DNA of 64,000 nucleotides from Lunularia cruciata (taxonomy: Eukaryota; Streptophyta; Marchantiopsida; Lunulariales; Lunulariaceae): the NCBI GenBank assembly GCA_948567375.1, contig OX419756.1:31820333-31884332 (forward strand). The letters are read 5' to 3'. The position numbers and the translations under genes were made by a program. This document shows, piece after piece, positions 23,501 to 35,864 of the stretch (position 1 is its first letter; each line of letters starts with the position of its first letter). Below the pieces are notes generated by a model. The model saw nothing but the letters and a program-made list of their open reading frames with translations, ran no database searches and was not told the origin of the DNA.

Positions 23501-24590
23501 CTTTCGAAACAGGTCGGAGAAACCTCTGGTCCAGGAATTGCAGTTTGACAACCCCAAGATCTTCACGCGTACTCGGTCTTGCAACCAAAATCTGTGCTAG
23601 TTTTCCCTCTACTTGAAGAAAGTTTTTAAAGCAACATCTGATAAGATAACATTCCTCCACACTGTCGATCCGAGGGACTGACAAGGTAACGGTTTTCACG
23701 TCCAAGTGTTATGCATCCTTCGCTAAGAATACTCTTCACCTCTAGGCTTTCCTTCGTAAATCTCGTATCGGATGTCGCAGCTCTTCATGACACAAAACTG
23801 GACACAGGTCGAGCCGGTTCAAGTGGACCAGCTGAAGGCCCGTTTGAATACAGGACTTGTACTCTACACACGAATAAGTTTCCGGTCGAAGCTAATGCGA
23901 CATTTACGTACCCATCAATGTGAATCAAACAGGTATCCACGGTCGATTCCGTGTTAAGCATCTACTCTAGGTACGTAGGACACACTGGGTAGCGTAGGAG
24001 TCGCCATCCCTTATATGAAACCCTAGAAAAGGCGAAATGCCTAAACTATAGCATGTTGAGAACTTTTGTTTTTGTTCTTTGATGTAGAAGGTCTATCAGT
24101 CATCTAACCCAAGATGTATATGACCTACTAGCACTCAAGTTTCTTCTAGTGTCACCGTGTAAACACTCTTGATTGCACTCCGCAACACTACACCTCTCTA
24201 ATATCTATGGTTCTCAAGGAGAGTGAGAAGAAGTTCTTCCGCGGAACATGAATAACACCCAAAACTGAAGTAACATAGAACACAGATGAGATGATGTTAA
24301 GTAGCCCAGGGTTCATGAGATGTAAGGCGTTGGGGATAACCCTTGTAAGAGAACTCACAATAACAAGTTCACAAACACGCATATAAACATAAGCTAGTGA
24401 GTGACACGCTTAACCCTAAGTGAGGCTTCGCCTCTCTTTACACTAATCACTCATCTTCTAAACCTTATCTTAACCTTATCACCTTATCTCTAGGTAAGGT
24501 GGGATGTTCGTAGACAAAAATGACAAAAATAAGGATTGTGCTAAACTAGGGATTAATTGAAACTAACACTCACACTTAATGACAGTTTAA
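20526..24590. other. No confidently recognised gene
   Basis: Several unremarkable open stretches are present. The minus-strand stretch 23,412-23,705 (97 codons, charged, ATG start) is the most protein-like, but I do not recognise it. The last part (about 24,050-24,590) lies where the 3' LTR of the copia remnant to its right should be, but no LTR pair can be shown. Confidence 0.35.
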
Positions 24591-24599
24591 AACAGCTCC

Positions 24600-26090
24600 C
24601 ATATCTACTACACATTTTATGTGTTTTTCTTTAGGTAGTAATCTTGTAAATACATCTGCTGTCATATCCTCCATAGGACACTAAACTAACTTCACAACAT
24701 TCTCCTTTTCTTTCTCCTCTACAATCTTCTTCTAATCTCGATGTGCTTAGTCCTTGGGTGATGTACAAGATTTTTGCTAAGTGCTATACATCATGTATTG
24801 TCACAATACAATGTAGTAGTACTTTCCTAGAACTTTCCTACCCAACTCCTTTGAGAAGTCTCCTGTTCTAGATGACTTCTTGAGTAGAATTTGAGGCAGC
24901 TATAAATTCTGCTTCAATAGTAGACAATGCAACTGATTGCTGTTTAATATGCCAGCTGATACATATCCACTAGTTGATCTGTTGTTACCTATGTCGTTGC
25001 CCCAACTAGCATATGCTTCAAGAGTAGGAATAAGTATGTTCCCTTGCTTTTTTGTACTCAAGAATGCATCTTGAGTACCCTTTGAGTACCTGAATATCCT
25101 CTTTATACCTTTCCAATGTGCTTGTGCAGGATTGCTAGTATATCTAGCACGTGCTCCCACTGCATAGCATATATCTGGTCTGTACAGTCCATGATAAACA
25201 TTAGAGAACCAAGAGCACTCTCATACAAGGTTTTGTCATAGTGTTTCACCTCCCCTCATACAAGGTTTTGTCATGTATGTTTCTACTATACTTCCACCCT
25301 AGATCAGGCGGTGTAGAGAAAAAAATCATCCCTATCATCCAAGACTTAGCTAGTATGGATCACATACTATAGTTGACTGATCCAAATCCATCTTGCTTCT
25401 ATGTCTTTGCTCACTTTCACTCCCAAAATGAGTTTTACAAGACCAAGGATAGTCATCTAGAAAATAAATCATAAAAAGTCTATCACTCCATTGGTAAATT
25501 CACTATTCCCCAACAGTAATAGATCATCTACATACACAATTATGTATATACATCTCTAGTATATACAATCATATCAGAATCTGCTCATTTGAAATCTTGC
25601 TCTCTCAAGTATGAGTCTAGTTTCTCTAGACTCTTAAGACCATATGAAGCCTTCTTGAGCAAGCATACTTCAGTATATCCATCTAGAACATCCATGTAGA
25701 TAGACTCTCTCAAATCTCCATTAAGAAAGGCTATTTTTACATCTAACTTCTCCAGTTCCCAATCTCTCTCTATTGCAAGAACTAGAAGCATGCAAATAAA
25801 TCCATGCAACAAATGCAAAGGTTTCTGAATGATCTATTGATGCTTTTTTATTGAAGCCCTTTGCAACAAGTCTTGCCTTGTATTTCATGATCTTATTCTA
25901 AGCTCCGCATCTGACCTTGAAAACCCATTTATAGCCAATTGCTTTATTACCTGGTGGTAATTTAACTAGTACCCATGTACCAATAGTCTGAAGGGACTTC
26001 TTCTCTTCTGCTACATCCAACTCCCATTGACTCCAATCTGGTCTGAGCATAGCTTTCTGTTCCTCACTTCATTCCAGTAGATTTGCGATA
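24600..26090 (-). pseudogene. Ty1/copia pol remnant 1 (RT-RNase H)
   Basis: Read on the minus strand from 26,090 down, it shows in order the copia motifs of the RT start (PPGNKAIGYKWVFKV near 25,950), VKIAFLNGDL (about 25,730), YVDDLLLLG (the RT active-site box, about 25,520), STSGYVSAG with RNase H context (about 24,980), and ADVFTRLLPKEKH near the pol end (about 24,630). The domain order is normal for copia. Many stops and frameshifts interrupt it. No gag, protease or integrase part, and no LTR pair, was recognised. It is a dead fragment. Confidence 0.75.
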
Positions 26091-28129
26091 TGAAGAAATC
26101 TGCAAAAGTGCTTTATAAACCTTTTTGACATCTTGCAACATCTCATCCTAAGATGCCTATAATTGGAGGTAGATGCAATAAAGACTAAGGTCTCTAAACA
26201 ACAAACCAGACACAAAGAGTAGATGAAGTCATGAGATGAAGAGATGACAAACGTCCAAAAAAAACCAGAGACCTCTAACACAAAGGCAGTTGAAATGGAA
26301 GGGTGGTTCAAGAACCTAAAAGAGTTCACATATCTTTGTATCCAAGAACTTACTATGAGCCTAAAAAAAGCACGAGAGGAGGAGCAGAAGAGGAAGAATA
26401 ATCTTATGATAAAGGTATGAGGGAACCTGAAGTCAAAACTTCAACAAGACCACAAGAACTTAACAAATGAGTGTATGGGGTTTCTGACAACCATAGAGCA
26501 TACAACAACTCAACTCCAAGCCAAGTTGGAATGGATGGCCAATGACACAATGAACCAAATGAAGATCCAAGACTTCAAAAATTAGATCAATCCTCTCAAG
26601 AGGAAGGTCTATACAAAATGACCAATTAACAGCCATGTCCCTCAAATTACAGAGGCACACAAACTCCAAGTTCAAATAGGCACAAACAAGGTCATTGGGT
26701 ATAAAGGAGCTCATAGAGCTTATCCAATTTTGCAAAGGCACAAGTAGTTAGTCACAAGTGCTGTCAAGTTGTGCTATAGCAACTAATGACCTCCATGATG
26801 CCTTACAACCCAAGTTGTGGCAACCTTTGTAACAAGCAACCCCTTTTGTTTAAATATCATAAATTATTCACAATGTGTTGTTCATTTACATCTTGTTGCC
26901 GTAGTTAGGACATTTCTTACTTGTAAATAGTTTGTAGACCTTAGTGTAAATAAAAATTCCAAGTGGACCACTATATGACATAGGAAGATAGTTCCTTTAC
27001 ATCTTCTAGCCACAGTTAGGACACTTTGTACTTGTAAATAGTTTGTAGACCTTAGCGTAAATATGAAATCCAAGTGGACCACTATACTACATAAGAAGAA
27101 ACAAAAAATCTGCTGAGGTGGTAGTGCCATGTTAGACATGCCTACTTGGAGATTAGATTATGGTAAGATTAAGATAAGATTAGTGAGGACTAGATGTAAT
27201 TAAAAGATTTCCATCTATTTGTATCCATTGGATCTCTTTGGTGGCTAAGTAGGAAATATATATACTACTTAGACCCGATGTTTACTATGATCATTTGGTG
27301 CATTCTTTCCTTGCATTAAACAAGGTTATACCATCAAGAATGTCAAGTTGGTGCATGTGGCTATGGCTATGGCTTGCTCTTTGAATGAATGTTTGCTTAC
27401 TTAGTCACTAAGTTGTGGGAAATCTCAGTATAGAAGCATAAGCAATGAAGTGAAAGAATAATTTGCATGGAACTAGAGGATGAACCTCTAGGTGCCCTAC
27501 ATAGACCAAGAACAATATCATAATGGAATTTTATAAGCATAGTTATTGTTGAGTACCACAAAATGGAAGACTACATAGTATGAATCATTCTAACCTCTTG
27601 CAATGTAGTGCCTTTTGGGAAGGATAGAACACTATGTTACGATCTTAGATGATAGAGAGATAGGACATTGAAGATTTCACTCCAATTTAGTTTGCACATT
27701 CCATCCTACTGCTTGTGAGAACCTTTGAGATCTATCTATCTTGTGCAACTTGATGTTTGTAACAATGGTGCAGAGCTTAGATTGTAGAATGGTCATGATT
27801 ATAATAAGCATGAATTCAATCAAGCTAATTGGAGGATGAGGAAATCCTAGGGAAAATTGACCTTCATAACAAGAGATCCATCATCTTCAAGAATCCTCTA
27901 GACTACAATAATGTGAAAGTGATAAGCAATCATTTACTTTGTAGTATGCCAATAGAGGTGAGACTACCTTCTTCTAGGAATGACTTTGCCCAAGAGTTTA
28001 AATACAAAACAATAGATTGTTAGCTTTGTAACACTTCACCTGATTTTAAGTCATATCCAACTCGTATCCTTGTGGGATCAACCTGTTCATGCTGCAATAT
28101 CATAATTTGAATGGCACTATGGCATCACA
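26091..28129. other. Repeat-derived sequence; possible coiled-coil fragment
   Basis: On the plus strand, 26,336-26,750 can be read with few stops as a Lys/Glu/Gln-rich helix-like peptide (for example KKAREEEQKRKNN, TTTQLQAKLEWM). This may be a gag or accessory ORF remnant; the family is not identified. At 27,120-27,330 a TATATATACTACTTAG element suggests a degraded LTR promoter. The plus-strand stretch 27,829-28,023 is open, but not recognised. Confidence 0.3.
26889..27110 (+). repeat. Tandem duplication, about 112-bp unit
   Basis: Two diverged copies follow each other, each beginning ACATCTT and sharing TACTTGTAAATAGTTTGTAGACCTTAG and AATCCAAGTGGACCACTATA-like blocks in the same order. They lie between the two copia remnants. 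Confidence 0.7.
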
Positions 28130-29660
28130 AGTTTTGATGTAACTGAAACATGTTTCCTTTTTCTCTTGATGCTCTCTCACATAGTAATACTAGATCCCTA
28201 TGTGCTTGGTTCTCTTGTGGAATTTTATGTTCTACATCAGATTTATAGCACTCCGATTATTGCTGCACATTTGAGTTGGACCATCTTGTCCAAATTATAT
28301 TTACTTTGAGTGACCCACGGAGCCATATTGCTTCTTTGGAAGTTGAACATGTTGCTATGTACTTTGCCTATGTGGTAGAAGTGACAATGCATTGTTTTTT
28401 CAGGCTGCTCCAAGCTAGTGGTCCACCATTCATCATGAATATGAAACCACTATGTGACTTCTTATGATCTAAGTCACTCACAAAATAAGCATCAAAGTAT
28501 CCAACTGGCTGCTCCAAACTGGCTAGTGATCCACCATGTATCATGAATATGAAGCCATTATGCAACTTTCTATGACCTAAGTCACTCACAAAATCAGCAT
28601 CAAAGTATCTGACTAGTATTTTAGTGATATCAAAACCTCCACTAAATTCTAATCCATACTCCAAAGTACCCTTGAGGTACTTGAAAATTCTCTTCACAAC
28701 TTCCAAATATTGAGATGAAGGATCAGAACTGAACTTTGCTGCTATGCCAATACTATAAGCTATATTAGGTCTTGTAGCTATCATAGCATACATTAGACAT
28801 TCTATTGCTTTTTTGTAGGGTGCTCTAATAGGTTCACTTTCTTACACTTGTAATCTAGCATCTAGATCTACAAGAGTAGCAATGTATCTCCAAGATTGAA
28901 TTGATTTATAATTTAATCTAAATATATTTCTTGAGTCAATACAATTTTGAGTTTTTCTCTATCACAAAAAATCAAAGTCTTACATAACATTTTGCTTCTC
29001 CACCTGAAACTTAAAACTCTCTACCAAGGTGATCTAACATGTAGCAATATGGGATTTATCTTTCCCACAAATCAATCCATCATATACAAAGACAGTAAGG
29101 ATTACCCCATATCCATAATATATACATGGATCATAAAGTCATGCTTGCAACCTATACTTCACAAGGAAGTCATCAAACTTCATATTCCAATTCCTTGAAG
29201 CTTGCTTTAACCATAAAGACTCTTCAGCAATCTGCAAACTCTTTTCTCCTTTCAAGCTTTTGTGTATCCTTTTGGCTACTTCAAGTAAATTTCCTCATGC
29301 AAATCTTCATTAAGAAAAGATGTCTTGATGTCAAATTAGACTATCTTCATATCTTCTACTACATTTAATGAAAGACATATATGATGGGATCAAACTTGAA
29401 TACTAGAGCAAAGGGCTCCTCATAATCTTGCAAGTTGTGAATATCCCTTGGCTACAAGTCTAACCTTGTTCCTTGAGATATACCTTTAGCTTCAAGCTTG
29501 ATTGCATACATTTAACTACTTTTTTCCCTTGAAGCAACGTTGTTAGCTTCCATATCTTTTTTTGCTTCAATGACTTGAATACCTTATCCATGACCTTCCA
29601 TGACCCACTCATGTGATTGCAACAAATCTTGGAAACAAACATGATTTGAACCTACATCTC
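28130..29660 (-). pseudogene. Ty1/copia pol remnant 2 (RT-RNase H)
   Basis: Minus strand: an RT N-terminal block at 29,640-29,460 (KVMDKVFKSLKQ, WKLTTLLQGKKVV), further RT blocks around 29,400-28,990 with stops, then GEAK near 28,995. RNase H blocks at 28,793-28,368 follow (MYAMIATRPNIAYSIG, RIFKYLKGTLEYGL, HNGFIFM) and the conserved KEAIWLRG box near 28,325. The domain order is that of copia. It is frameshifted throughout, with no LTRs identified. Its RNase H part carries an internal duplication. Confidence 0.75.
28403..28613 (-). repeat. In-frame duplication inside copia RNase H
   Basis: Two copies, about 104-107 bp each, of the block encoding YFDA(D/Y)FVSDL...GFIFM...GG lie head to tail (28,403-28,506 and 28,507-28,613), and the minus-strand frame stays open through both. 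Copia RNase H normally has this block once. Confidence 0.7.
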
Positions 29661-31136
29661 CTCCTTCAATCTTGGCTGCAACAATGCAAGCAAAAGATGT
29701 TTTACAAAAGTACCACTCACCAAGTCTTTGTGGTGGTATTCTTGCTCTCTCATTTCTATGATTTTGTCTATCTTGAGAGGTTGAAGTTCAACTCATTTGC
29801 AAATCAGGTTCTTGATTGCTCTCACTTTCTTTCTGAAGTGAGCAAATGCTAGTCTCACTTGCTGATATTGTTGAAGAGTCTTTATGGCTTAAAGCTTCCC
29901 TTTAGAAGATTGTGGAAACTCTCTATCAACTTCTATTCTAATCAATGTTCATTCTAGGATTATCTTTTCTTTGTTTCTCTCTTGAGGATAATTGTGGTGC
30001 TCCCATTTTTTCAAAATTTGCTTTTATTGATCATATCAAGCTTAAGTACTATAGTACCACTAAGAATGATGTAATTACTTAGAGAAGTTCCTCAAAGAGA
30101 GAGATACTTGCAAGAATGTGGTTAGGAGCCAAGAGGCACTCAGAGTGATGTACAATAATCTTGAGTGTTGATGGCCAAAATGAATAGCACTTAGAGAGGT
30201 GTAGCATGATCCCTAGTAATTGGAGGACAAGAAGTACTTTGAGAGGTGTAAGATGATCCCGAGTGCTTTGAGGATGGAACAACACTCAAACTATTGTGGA
30301 ACCATTTGGAGTGCTTGCAAGAGATGCAACACTGGGAGTGCCGATAGGTGAGGCAAACAGGCCCAAGTGCAACCTTGGCACTCAAACTTAAGTGTTGCCA
30401 TGATTTTAACCCACCGCCAAAGGCACTTGTAGCGAAGGACCATTGGCACTTGGTGGGCAAGTATGGCATATAGGGGAGTAATTGGAGACAATCTTTGGCA
30501 TGTGGAGATTGAATCCTCATTGAGGAAGACATGCAAAGGCCTTAGCCTGCATAATGGCAAGTGCCTACCTACTCTATAATTGCTAGAGTGATGAAGACCA
30601 AGAATCAGGAGTATAAATTGAAGTGTATGGCTACCAATTGCACTTTTTGCAAAATCATCTACCTGCTTAGTTGATTGAGTAGTGTACTACACTTTGTTGC
30701 ACAGAAGTGAGTTACTCAAATTCATTTTTAGAGTGGCACTTGGCATGGTTTTGGGTACTTGGATTGAAGTGAGGTACTTGGCATAATGTCTTATGCAAGT
30801 TGTAGCACTTTTAACTATGTAGAAGCTATGGCAATCACTCCAAAAGCTTACATAAAAGCACTTGGGGCCATCCTTAGGTCCCTTGCTATCAACAAATGGT
30901 TAGTGTACTGTAGAATGGATGTGATTAGGAGCAAGCATATGGGATTCCTACTCTAGAATTGGCAGTAGTCAGATTTCTACACGATCCATGAGATGAGGAG
31001 CATATAAGAGAAACCGTCAAGAGGAATGAGAGGTAACTTGCTAAATTGGACAAGAGATCATTAGAGAGAATATAACTCTACTTGGATATTGGGGTTGTAA
31101 GAGAAATGACAATAAATAGTAAATTTATCACGCAAC
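29661..31136. other. No recognisable gene; degenerate minisatellite
   Basis: The first 250 bases may be the upstream linker of copia remnant 2 (minus strand). The rest, up to the LTR of H1, has stops in all frames. Three imperfect repeats of about 50 bp lie at 30,137-30,290. Confidence 0.4.
30137..30290 (+). repeat. Imperfect 50-bp repeat, three copies
   Basis: Units near 30,137, 30,188 and 30,237 share the pattern CACTYAGAG-GGTGTA--ATGATCCC-AGT, followed by a GG-rich half. They are diverged. Confidence 0.5.
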
Positions 31137-32465
31137 TGTCATACCATTTGTAGTGTTGCATCTAGATTGCTCGGACACTAGAGTTGCAATGATAGTGGTT
31201 AGATGTATTTCAACAATTTCCCATAGACTACTTTCCGATTGTCAGATTTTGTGTTTGGGGTACTGACTTCACAATGAGGCCCATCGTTACTTTGCACCAT
31301 TTGCACCGTCAAGTGTGCCATTAGTGAGACTGTTACGAGTTTAGACCTAGCTTGAGTCTAGGGGTATACTTTCAAAGTATAGCTCCAGAGAGCTCACTTC
31401 TTTGATGTTGAGCCTTTGGGGTCTTGGCTATGGTGGACAGAGGCCGGTGAGCATCACCTGGATTCTCTTAGCTAGAGTGGATGTGGCTTGATTGTAATCA
31501 GTGCCTAGTTGTTTGCAATTTATAGAGTGACAAATCAAGTATTGATATGAGTTGAGTTGATTTGAGAGTTGTAAATGATTTGATTACATCTCAAAAGTGA
31601 AGGCAAGGGGAAATTGCAAGCAAAAGCTACAAATGTTTGTGGTATCTCCAAGTGCAATAGATTGTTGGTAGTTCAATCAAAGTTCAAGTCTTCCCTGGTG
31701 TGCAGAAGCTTGTTGCTTGATGCAGATTTAGCAACAAGGCAGATGGTGTGCGGACGTGTAAGTCAATTTTTGAGCAAAGAAGGAGCAATTTTTGAGCAAT
31801 GGTTGTGATTTTGAGCTTAGGAGGTGAAGGCAAGACCAATTTGTTGCAAGTTGGGCTTAGAAAGTAAAATTGAACGTGGAGTTGGGAACTTATTCTCATG
31901 AATTTGTGATTTGGAAAAGCCCGTTAATTCAATTTGGATTGAGTGGAGAGTTAGTAGAGGATTTGGCGGTCTTCCAAATTTAGGGTTTATGTCAAATTTT
32001 ACATTAGATTTTTGCTAAAGTTTACATAAGATTTTTGCTAAAGTTTACGTAAGATTTTGGCCAAAGTTGAGATTTGGAAGAGTCTTGCCAGATATGGAGG
32101 AGGTTTGAAATGGCAAGAAGAAAAGACTCATTTGGGCATTAAGAGGATTCAAGGCATAGGGCTATGAAAGGCTATGAAGGCCTAGCTTGCTAGAGTGAGG
32201 CTAGCTACTTTAGAGTAGATCTTGGTCATTATTTGGCAAAATTTGCTCATCTGGCTAGATTGTTTGCACCAGGGTTTGACCCCTAGATCTCTTGTTCCTA
32301 GACTAGTGCCCTAGCCAATTGGTCCACCGTCACTTGTTGTCCTAGTGATTGGCCCATTGTTATCTATAAACTTGTAGCTTTGGCTAGGAGAGGGAATTTG
32401 ATCCCATTCTTGGTGATCCTAGTAGCTTAGGACGTAGATACAAACTTTTCTTATGTCAAATGCTG
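31137..32465 (+). repeat. 5' LTR of H1
   Basis: It matches the LTR of H2 (53,716 on) throughout, including the conserved opening TGTCAYRCCATTTGTAG. The right end is set only approximately, where the leader and the eroded primer binding site (TGGCAAAGTCA near 32,464) begin. It contains a 23-bp triplicated motif at 31,997-32,066. Confidence 0.75.
31997..32066 (+). repeat. 23-bp minisatellite in H1 LTR
   Basis: Three copies of TTTACRTAAGATTTTTGCTAAAG-like units (starts about 31,998, 32,021 and 32,044). The LTR of H2 has only a trace of this motif, but a different expanded motif nearby. Confidence 0.75.
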
Positions 32466-32959
32466 GCAAAGTCAATCCCGTGTTGCTTTATGAGATGGAG
32501 GTTTTTGTTTAGATTTCTTGTGATTGGACCCCCTCCATTCTCTACTTCCTGTTTGTGCACCACATTTGTGTGAGGTGCCCTAACTGTTGAGTGTCCGTGC
32601 TCTAGTGTGCTCTTGATAGTGAAGTTGGAGTGATGACCAGTTAGACTACCTTTTTTCTCTCTAGTGAGGCAAGAAGTGATGACCTACAAACCATGAGAGT
32701 GTGTGTTGTGATGGCAAGTTACAAGTTAGAGTTCCTCTAGTGTAATTATATCAGTTAGAGTTACATTAGTGGGTGGTGTTCTGTGGGTATTGGCACTTGG
32801 TGGGGAACTTGCGGTTGCAATTTGTGGTTCCGGTTTGAAGTTGTAGTTGCGGTTACTTTGTCACAACTGAGTTCTTTGGGGATTCCAAAGGAGTTAGCCG
32901 TATAGTGCAATGGGTTTACTTGGAGTGGCACTCGATATCAACATGTATCTTAGGTCCCA

Positions 32960-34321
32960 ATGAGTGAGGAGATTGACTCTGAGTTGGAGTTTGACACAAG
33001 AGCTGATTTAGTTGAGAGTGCACTTGGCGTGTCCGCACCATTGTTGTGGGACATGGACAAGAGTTATGGGGCCTCCAAAGGCCCTAGGCATTACTCATGT
33101 ATAGTGGGTACTATTGAGTTGGATGACTTCATCCATGAGTTTGATAGTTGGTGTGATATGTAGCAGATGCGAAACTCGACTTTGTTTACACCTTTCATAG
33201 CATGGAAGGGGTTGTTTCAGCATTTGGAGGCTCCATCGATGGACGACTACCATGAGTTTAGGAGAGCTGATTTTGAGGAGATTGAGTTATGGAGACAATA
33301 TTGGTCTCCAAACTATATCTCCATCACTTCATGCTCGGTTGCCAGGAGTAGATTGGCTATACCTACAAGTTCTAGCTCGAGTAGTGTTGGTGGAGCTAGT
33401 GGAGGTGCACTAGTTAGAGATAGTGCTACCACGAGTGGGAGTACTGCTGTAGGAAATGGTGTGGTACCAAGGTTTAACCTCATGGTGGAGTTCTAATGTT
33501 TGAGGCAAAACTACCAAGGAGTGCAGATTGACAAGTTGAGGAGCTTGCATGAGTTCCAATGAAAGGTTAGAGAGAGCTTACGCTAGGCATACAATCGCAT
33601 GAGGCAACTAATCAGTTTCACTCAGGGAGTTACTAAGGCCCAAGCAGTCTAGTTTTGGTATGGGATATAGGACAAGGAGTTGCGATGTAAAGTTGGTGAT
33701 GCTACATTGTTACACGCTACTTTGCCTACTTTGGTAGTGGTCTTTGGTTTGGCTAAGCGTATTGAGCTCAACATGGTGGAGGAGAGGGTGGTGATATTTG
33801 GATATGGTAGGAAGACCTCATCCACAACTATTACTTCTTCTAGAGTGCAGTAGAGTGCACCATGCCTAGTTGGTTTTTGAGGACAAGGTGGATAGTCTAG
33901 GTCCTATGGAGCAAGTGGAGGGCATATTGTAGTTAGGCCCTTACCTTCATTTTTGGGTCAACAACAACCAATGAGTAGTGGTGTTGCTTGTTAGACTTGT
34001 GGTGGACCTCACCATAGGAGAGAGTGTACTCAAGGCAGCGGACCTGATACCTCTGGTGCATCTTAGCCAACACAAAGGCAATGTGAGCATTGCCATAGAT
34101 TTGGTCACACTAGTGACTGCTACTTTGACCTACACCCGGAGTTACGGAGTGGTAGAGTTGCTATCGCAGGTAGTAGAGGAGCTCCAGTTTGTGGAGGACG
34201 AGGTGGTAGAGATGGTGGTAGAGGATCTACACTTAGTAGAGGTGCAGTACTTGCCCTTACTTTTGATACAACTATGGCTACTCGGATTGAGCAATTGGAG
34301 CAAAGATTAGCTAGTATGGCC
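32960..34321 (+). pseudogene. H1 gag remnant (first part)
   Basis: The same reading as H2 gag. An N-terminal block with GTIELDDFIHEFDSW ends at TAG 33,161-33,163, followed by CAG ATG and the block MAWKGLFQHLE-like/MDDYHEFRRA (33,167-33,496). More stops and frame changes follow to the CCHC region (33,990-34,130). Compared with H2 most differences are CAG to CAA or TAG, CTG to TTG, and CG to TG. It is cut at 34,321 by element A. Confidence 0.75.
34318..34321. repeat. Target site duplication of element A (left)
   Basis: GGCC precedes the 5' LTR here, and GGCC follows the 3' LTR at 42,137-42,140. Removing the element restores a sequence colinear with H2 at 56,960-56,975. Confidence 0.75.
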
Positions 34322-35011
34322 TGTAACACCCATTTGTGCATGTGTGTGGTATTGTGATATTTAGCTTGGTATTACAAGTACTTAAGAGATATTATTTATA
34401 GAGATAAAGGATGGTTCTATATTAGTCATGGTTAGCTAAAGTTAGTCATAGCTAAGATAGAGTGGACCTTACTTTAGAGGAAGTAGAAAAGATGAGCACC
34501 ACTATTTTGGATTTTAGTGTGTTGACTTGGCATTATTCCTAGGTGTTTGGCTTTGAGGAAAGAGTTGAGAACTCTTGGGCCCGCAAACCTTTTTCTTTTG
34601 GATTCTTCTTTATTCCAAGGATAGCCCATGTGAATGAATCCTTGACTTAGTGGTTGGGTCAAGATAAGACCACATGCTTAGGGGAATATGCCCATGTGAA
34701 TGGATATTCCTTTCTACTTTTTGACTTTACTTGACTTTTAGTCTAGTAACTTGAGTTACTACGGTAATTAGTAACTTTGGTACATAACTATTTCACAAGT
34801 ATATAAACAAGGGGTGAGGAGGTACTCATCATCCTTTCAATTGCAACTATCTCTCTCTCATTGAGTTCTCTAGTGAGCAATGTCTTGAGTCTTGGAGTGT
34901 TAGCCTTGGAGGAGTATGATGGAGTTGGGGTTCCTTGCCTTCTTAGTCCATGGTGCGCTACCATAATAGCCATCAGAGGTTCATCCTGAGTGAGAGACAG
35001 GCCGGCTCACA
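34322..35011 (+). repeat. 5' LTR of element A
   Basis: 690 bp, TGTAACACCC ... GGCTCACA, ending in CA. TATA box at 34,800-34,807; transcription should start about 30 bases later. It pairs with 41,447-42,136. Confidence 0.95.
34800..34807 (+). promoter_or_regulatory. LTR TATA box
   Basis: TATATAAA in both LTRs of A (also 41,925-41,932) and in C (58,860-58,867), well placed for U3/R. Confidence 0.7.
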
Positions 35012-35015
35012 TTTT

Positions 35016-35033
35016 TGGTTCCGTTGCTGGGAC
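35016..35033 (+). promoter_or_regulatory. Primer binding site, tRNA-Asp-like
   Basis: TGGTTCCGTTGCTGGGAC lies four bases after the LTR. It resembles the plant tRNA-Asp 3'-end complement TGGCGCCGTTGCCGGGGA at 13 of 18 positions; the copy in element C has CCGG and matches at 14. Confidence 0.65.
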
Positions 35034-35052
35034 CTCTCTAGAAGGCAAGATA

Positions 35053-35223
35053 ATGTTCCGCGTCCAATTCTACATTAGGCAGAAGGAGGCTATGAGAGCT
35101 CACTTGGAGAGAACATTAGGAGAGGAGAGGGCTGAACTTATGTTAGAGAACCAAGATCCATTTGTATACCCTGTAGTTCATTATGATGTCTTTGAGGTGA
35201 TTTTGTACATCTTGTACACATGA
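35053..35223 (+). CDS. Short leader ORF of family A
   Basis: A 56-codon ATG frame (the frame is open from before it) with a helical, charged N-terminal half (RQKEAMRAHLERTLGEERAE). The same frame and the same protein occur in element C (59,113-59,283). It lies between primer site and gag. It could be a translated upstream ORF or a relic of a longer gag N-terminus. Function is not known. Confidence 0.4.
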   Translation: MFRVQFYIRQKEAMRAHLERTLGEERAELMLENQDPFVYPVVHYDVFEVILYILYT

Positions 35224-35864
35224 GAGGAATTGGAGAGATTGTGTGAGGTGGATTGCAGATTTTGGGGATTAAGGTGATTTTGGGCAAAATCTCAAGTTTG
35301 AGATCTGGACTTGAGATTTCTACACATAATAGCTTGGGTTATCTTTCAGTTAGTACACTTTAAATTATTGAGAGAGCTTCTATGCGCACTGGGCTAGAAT
35401 TTTAGAAAATTGATAGGGTAAAGTGCTCCCGCAACTGCATGCTCTTTGGAAAATTGTACAGAGTCTGCCATTTCTTCAATTTTTAGTGAATTGTCCTGAA
35501 AATTTCCAAGAAAACTCAGTGCATTGTATCCTACCTGCTGCCACAAAAATTAGAGAGAGATCGTTTTTGCGCAGGGCGTTTGTTAAGTGAGGGGGGTGGT
35601 TTTCAGACCAAATCTGAAATATGGGTGCTGAATAGAAAGGTGTCTAGGCCAAATGGCTCGATGAAAAGATCTGAAATTTTGCAAAGAGAGACGCCCTGGA
35701 GTTGTGATCAAGTGTGGAAAATTTCAGAGGACTGTGACATATTGGTTGGGAGATTTGAGTGACATTGTGAGGAAGGGTCAATTCTGCAGAGTGGAGATCT
35801 CATGCATGAGAAGTTTGAGATCAACAAAAAACATGTTTGAGTGTTTAGATTCATCTTGGGGAAC

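Noticed and set aside
23412..23705. 97-codon minus-strand frame
   Set aside because: Protein-like composition, but no family recognised and no supporting signals; left as unassigned.
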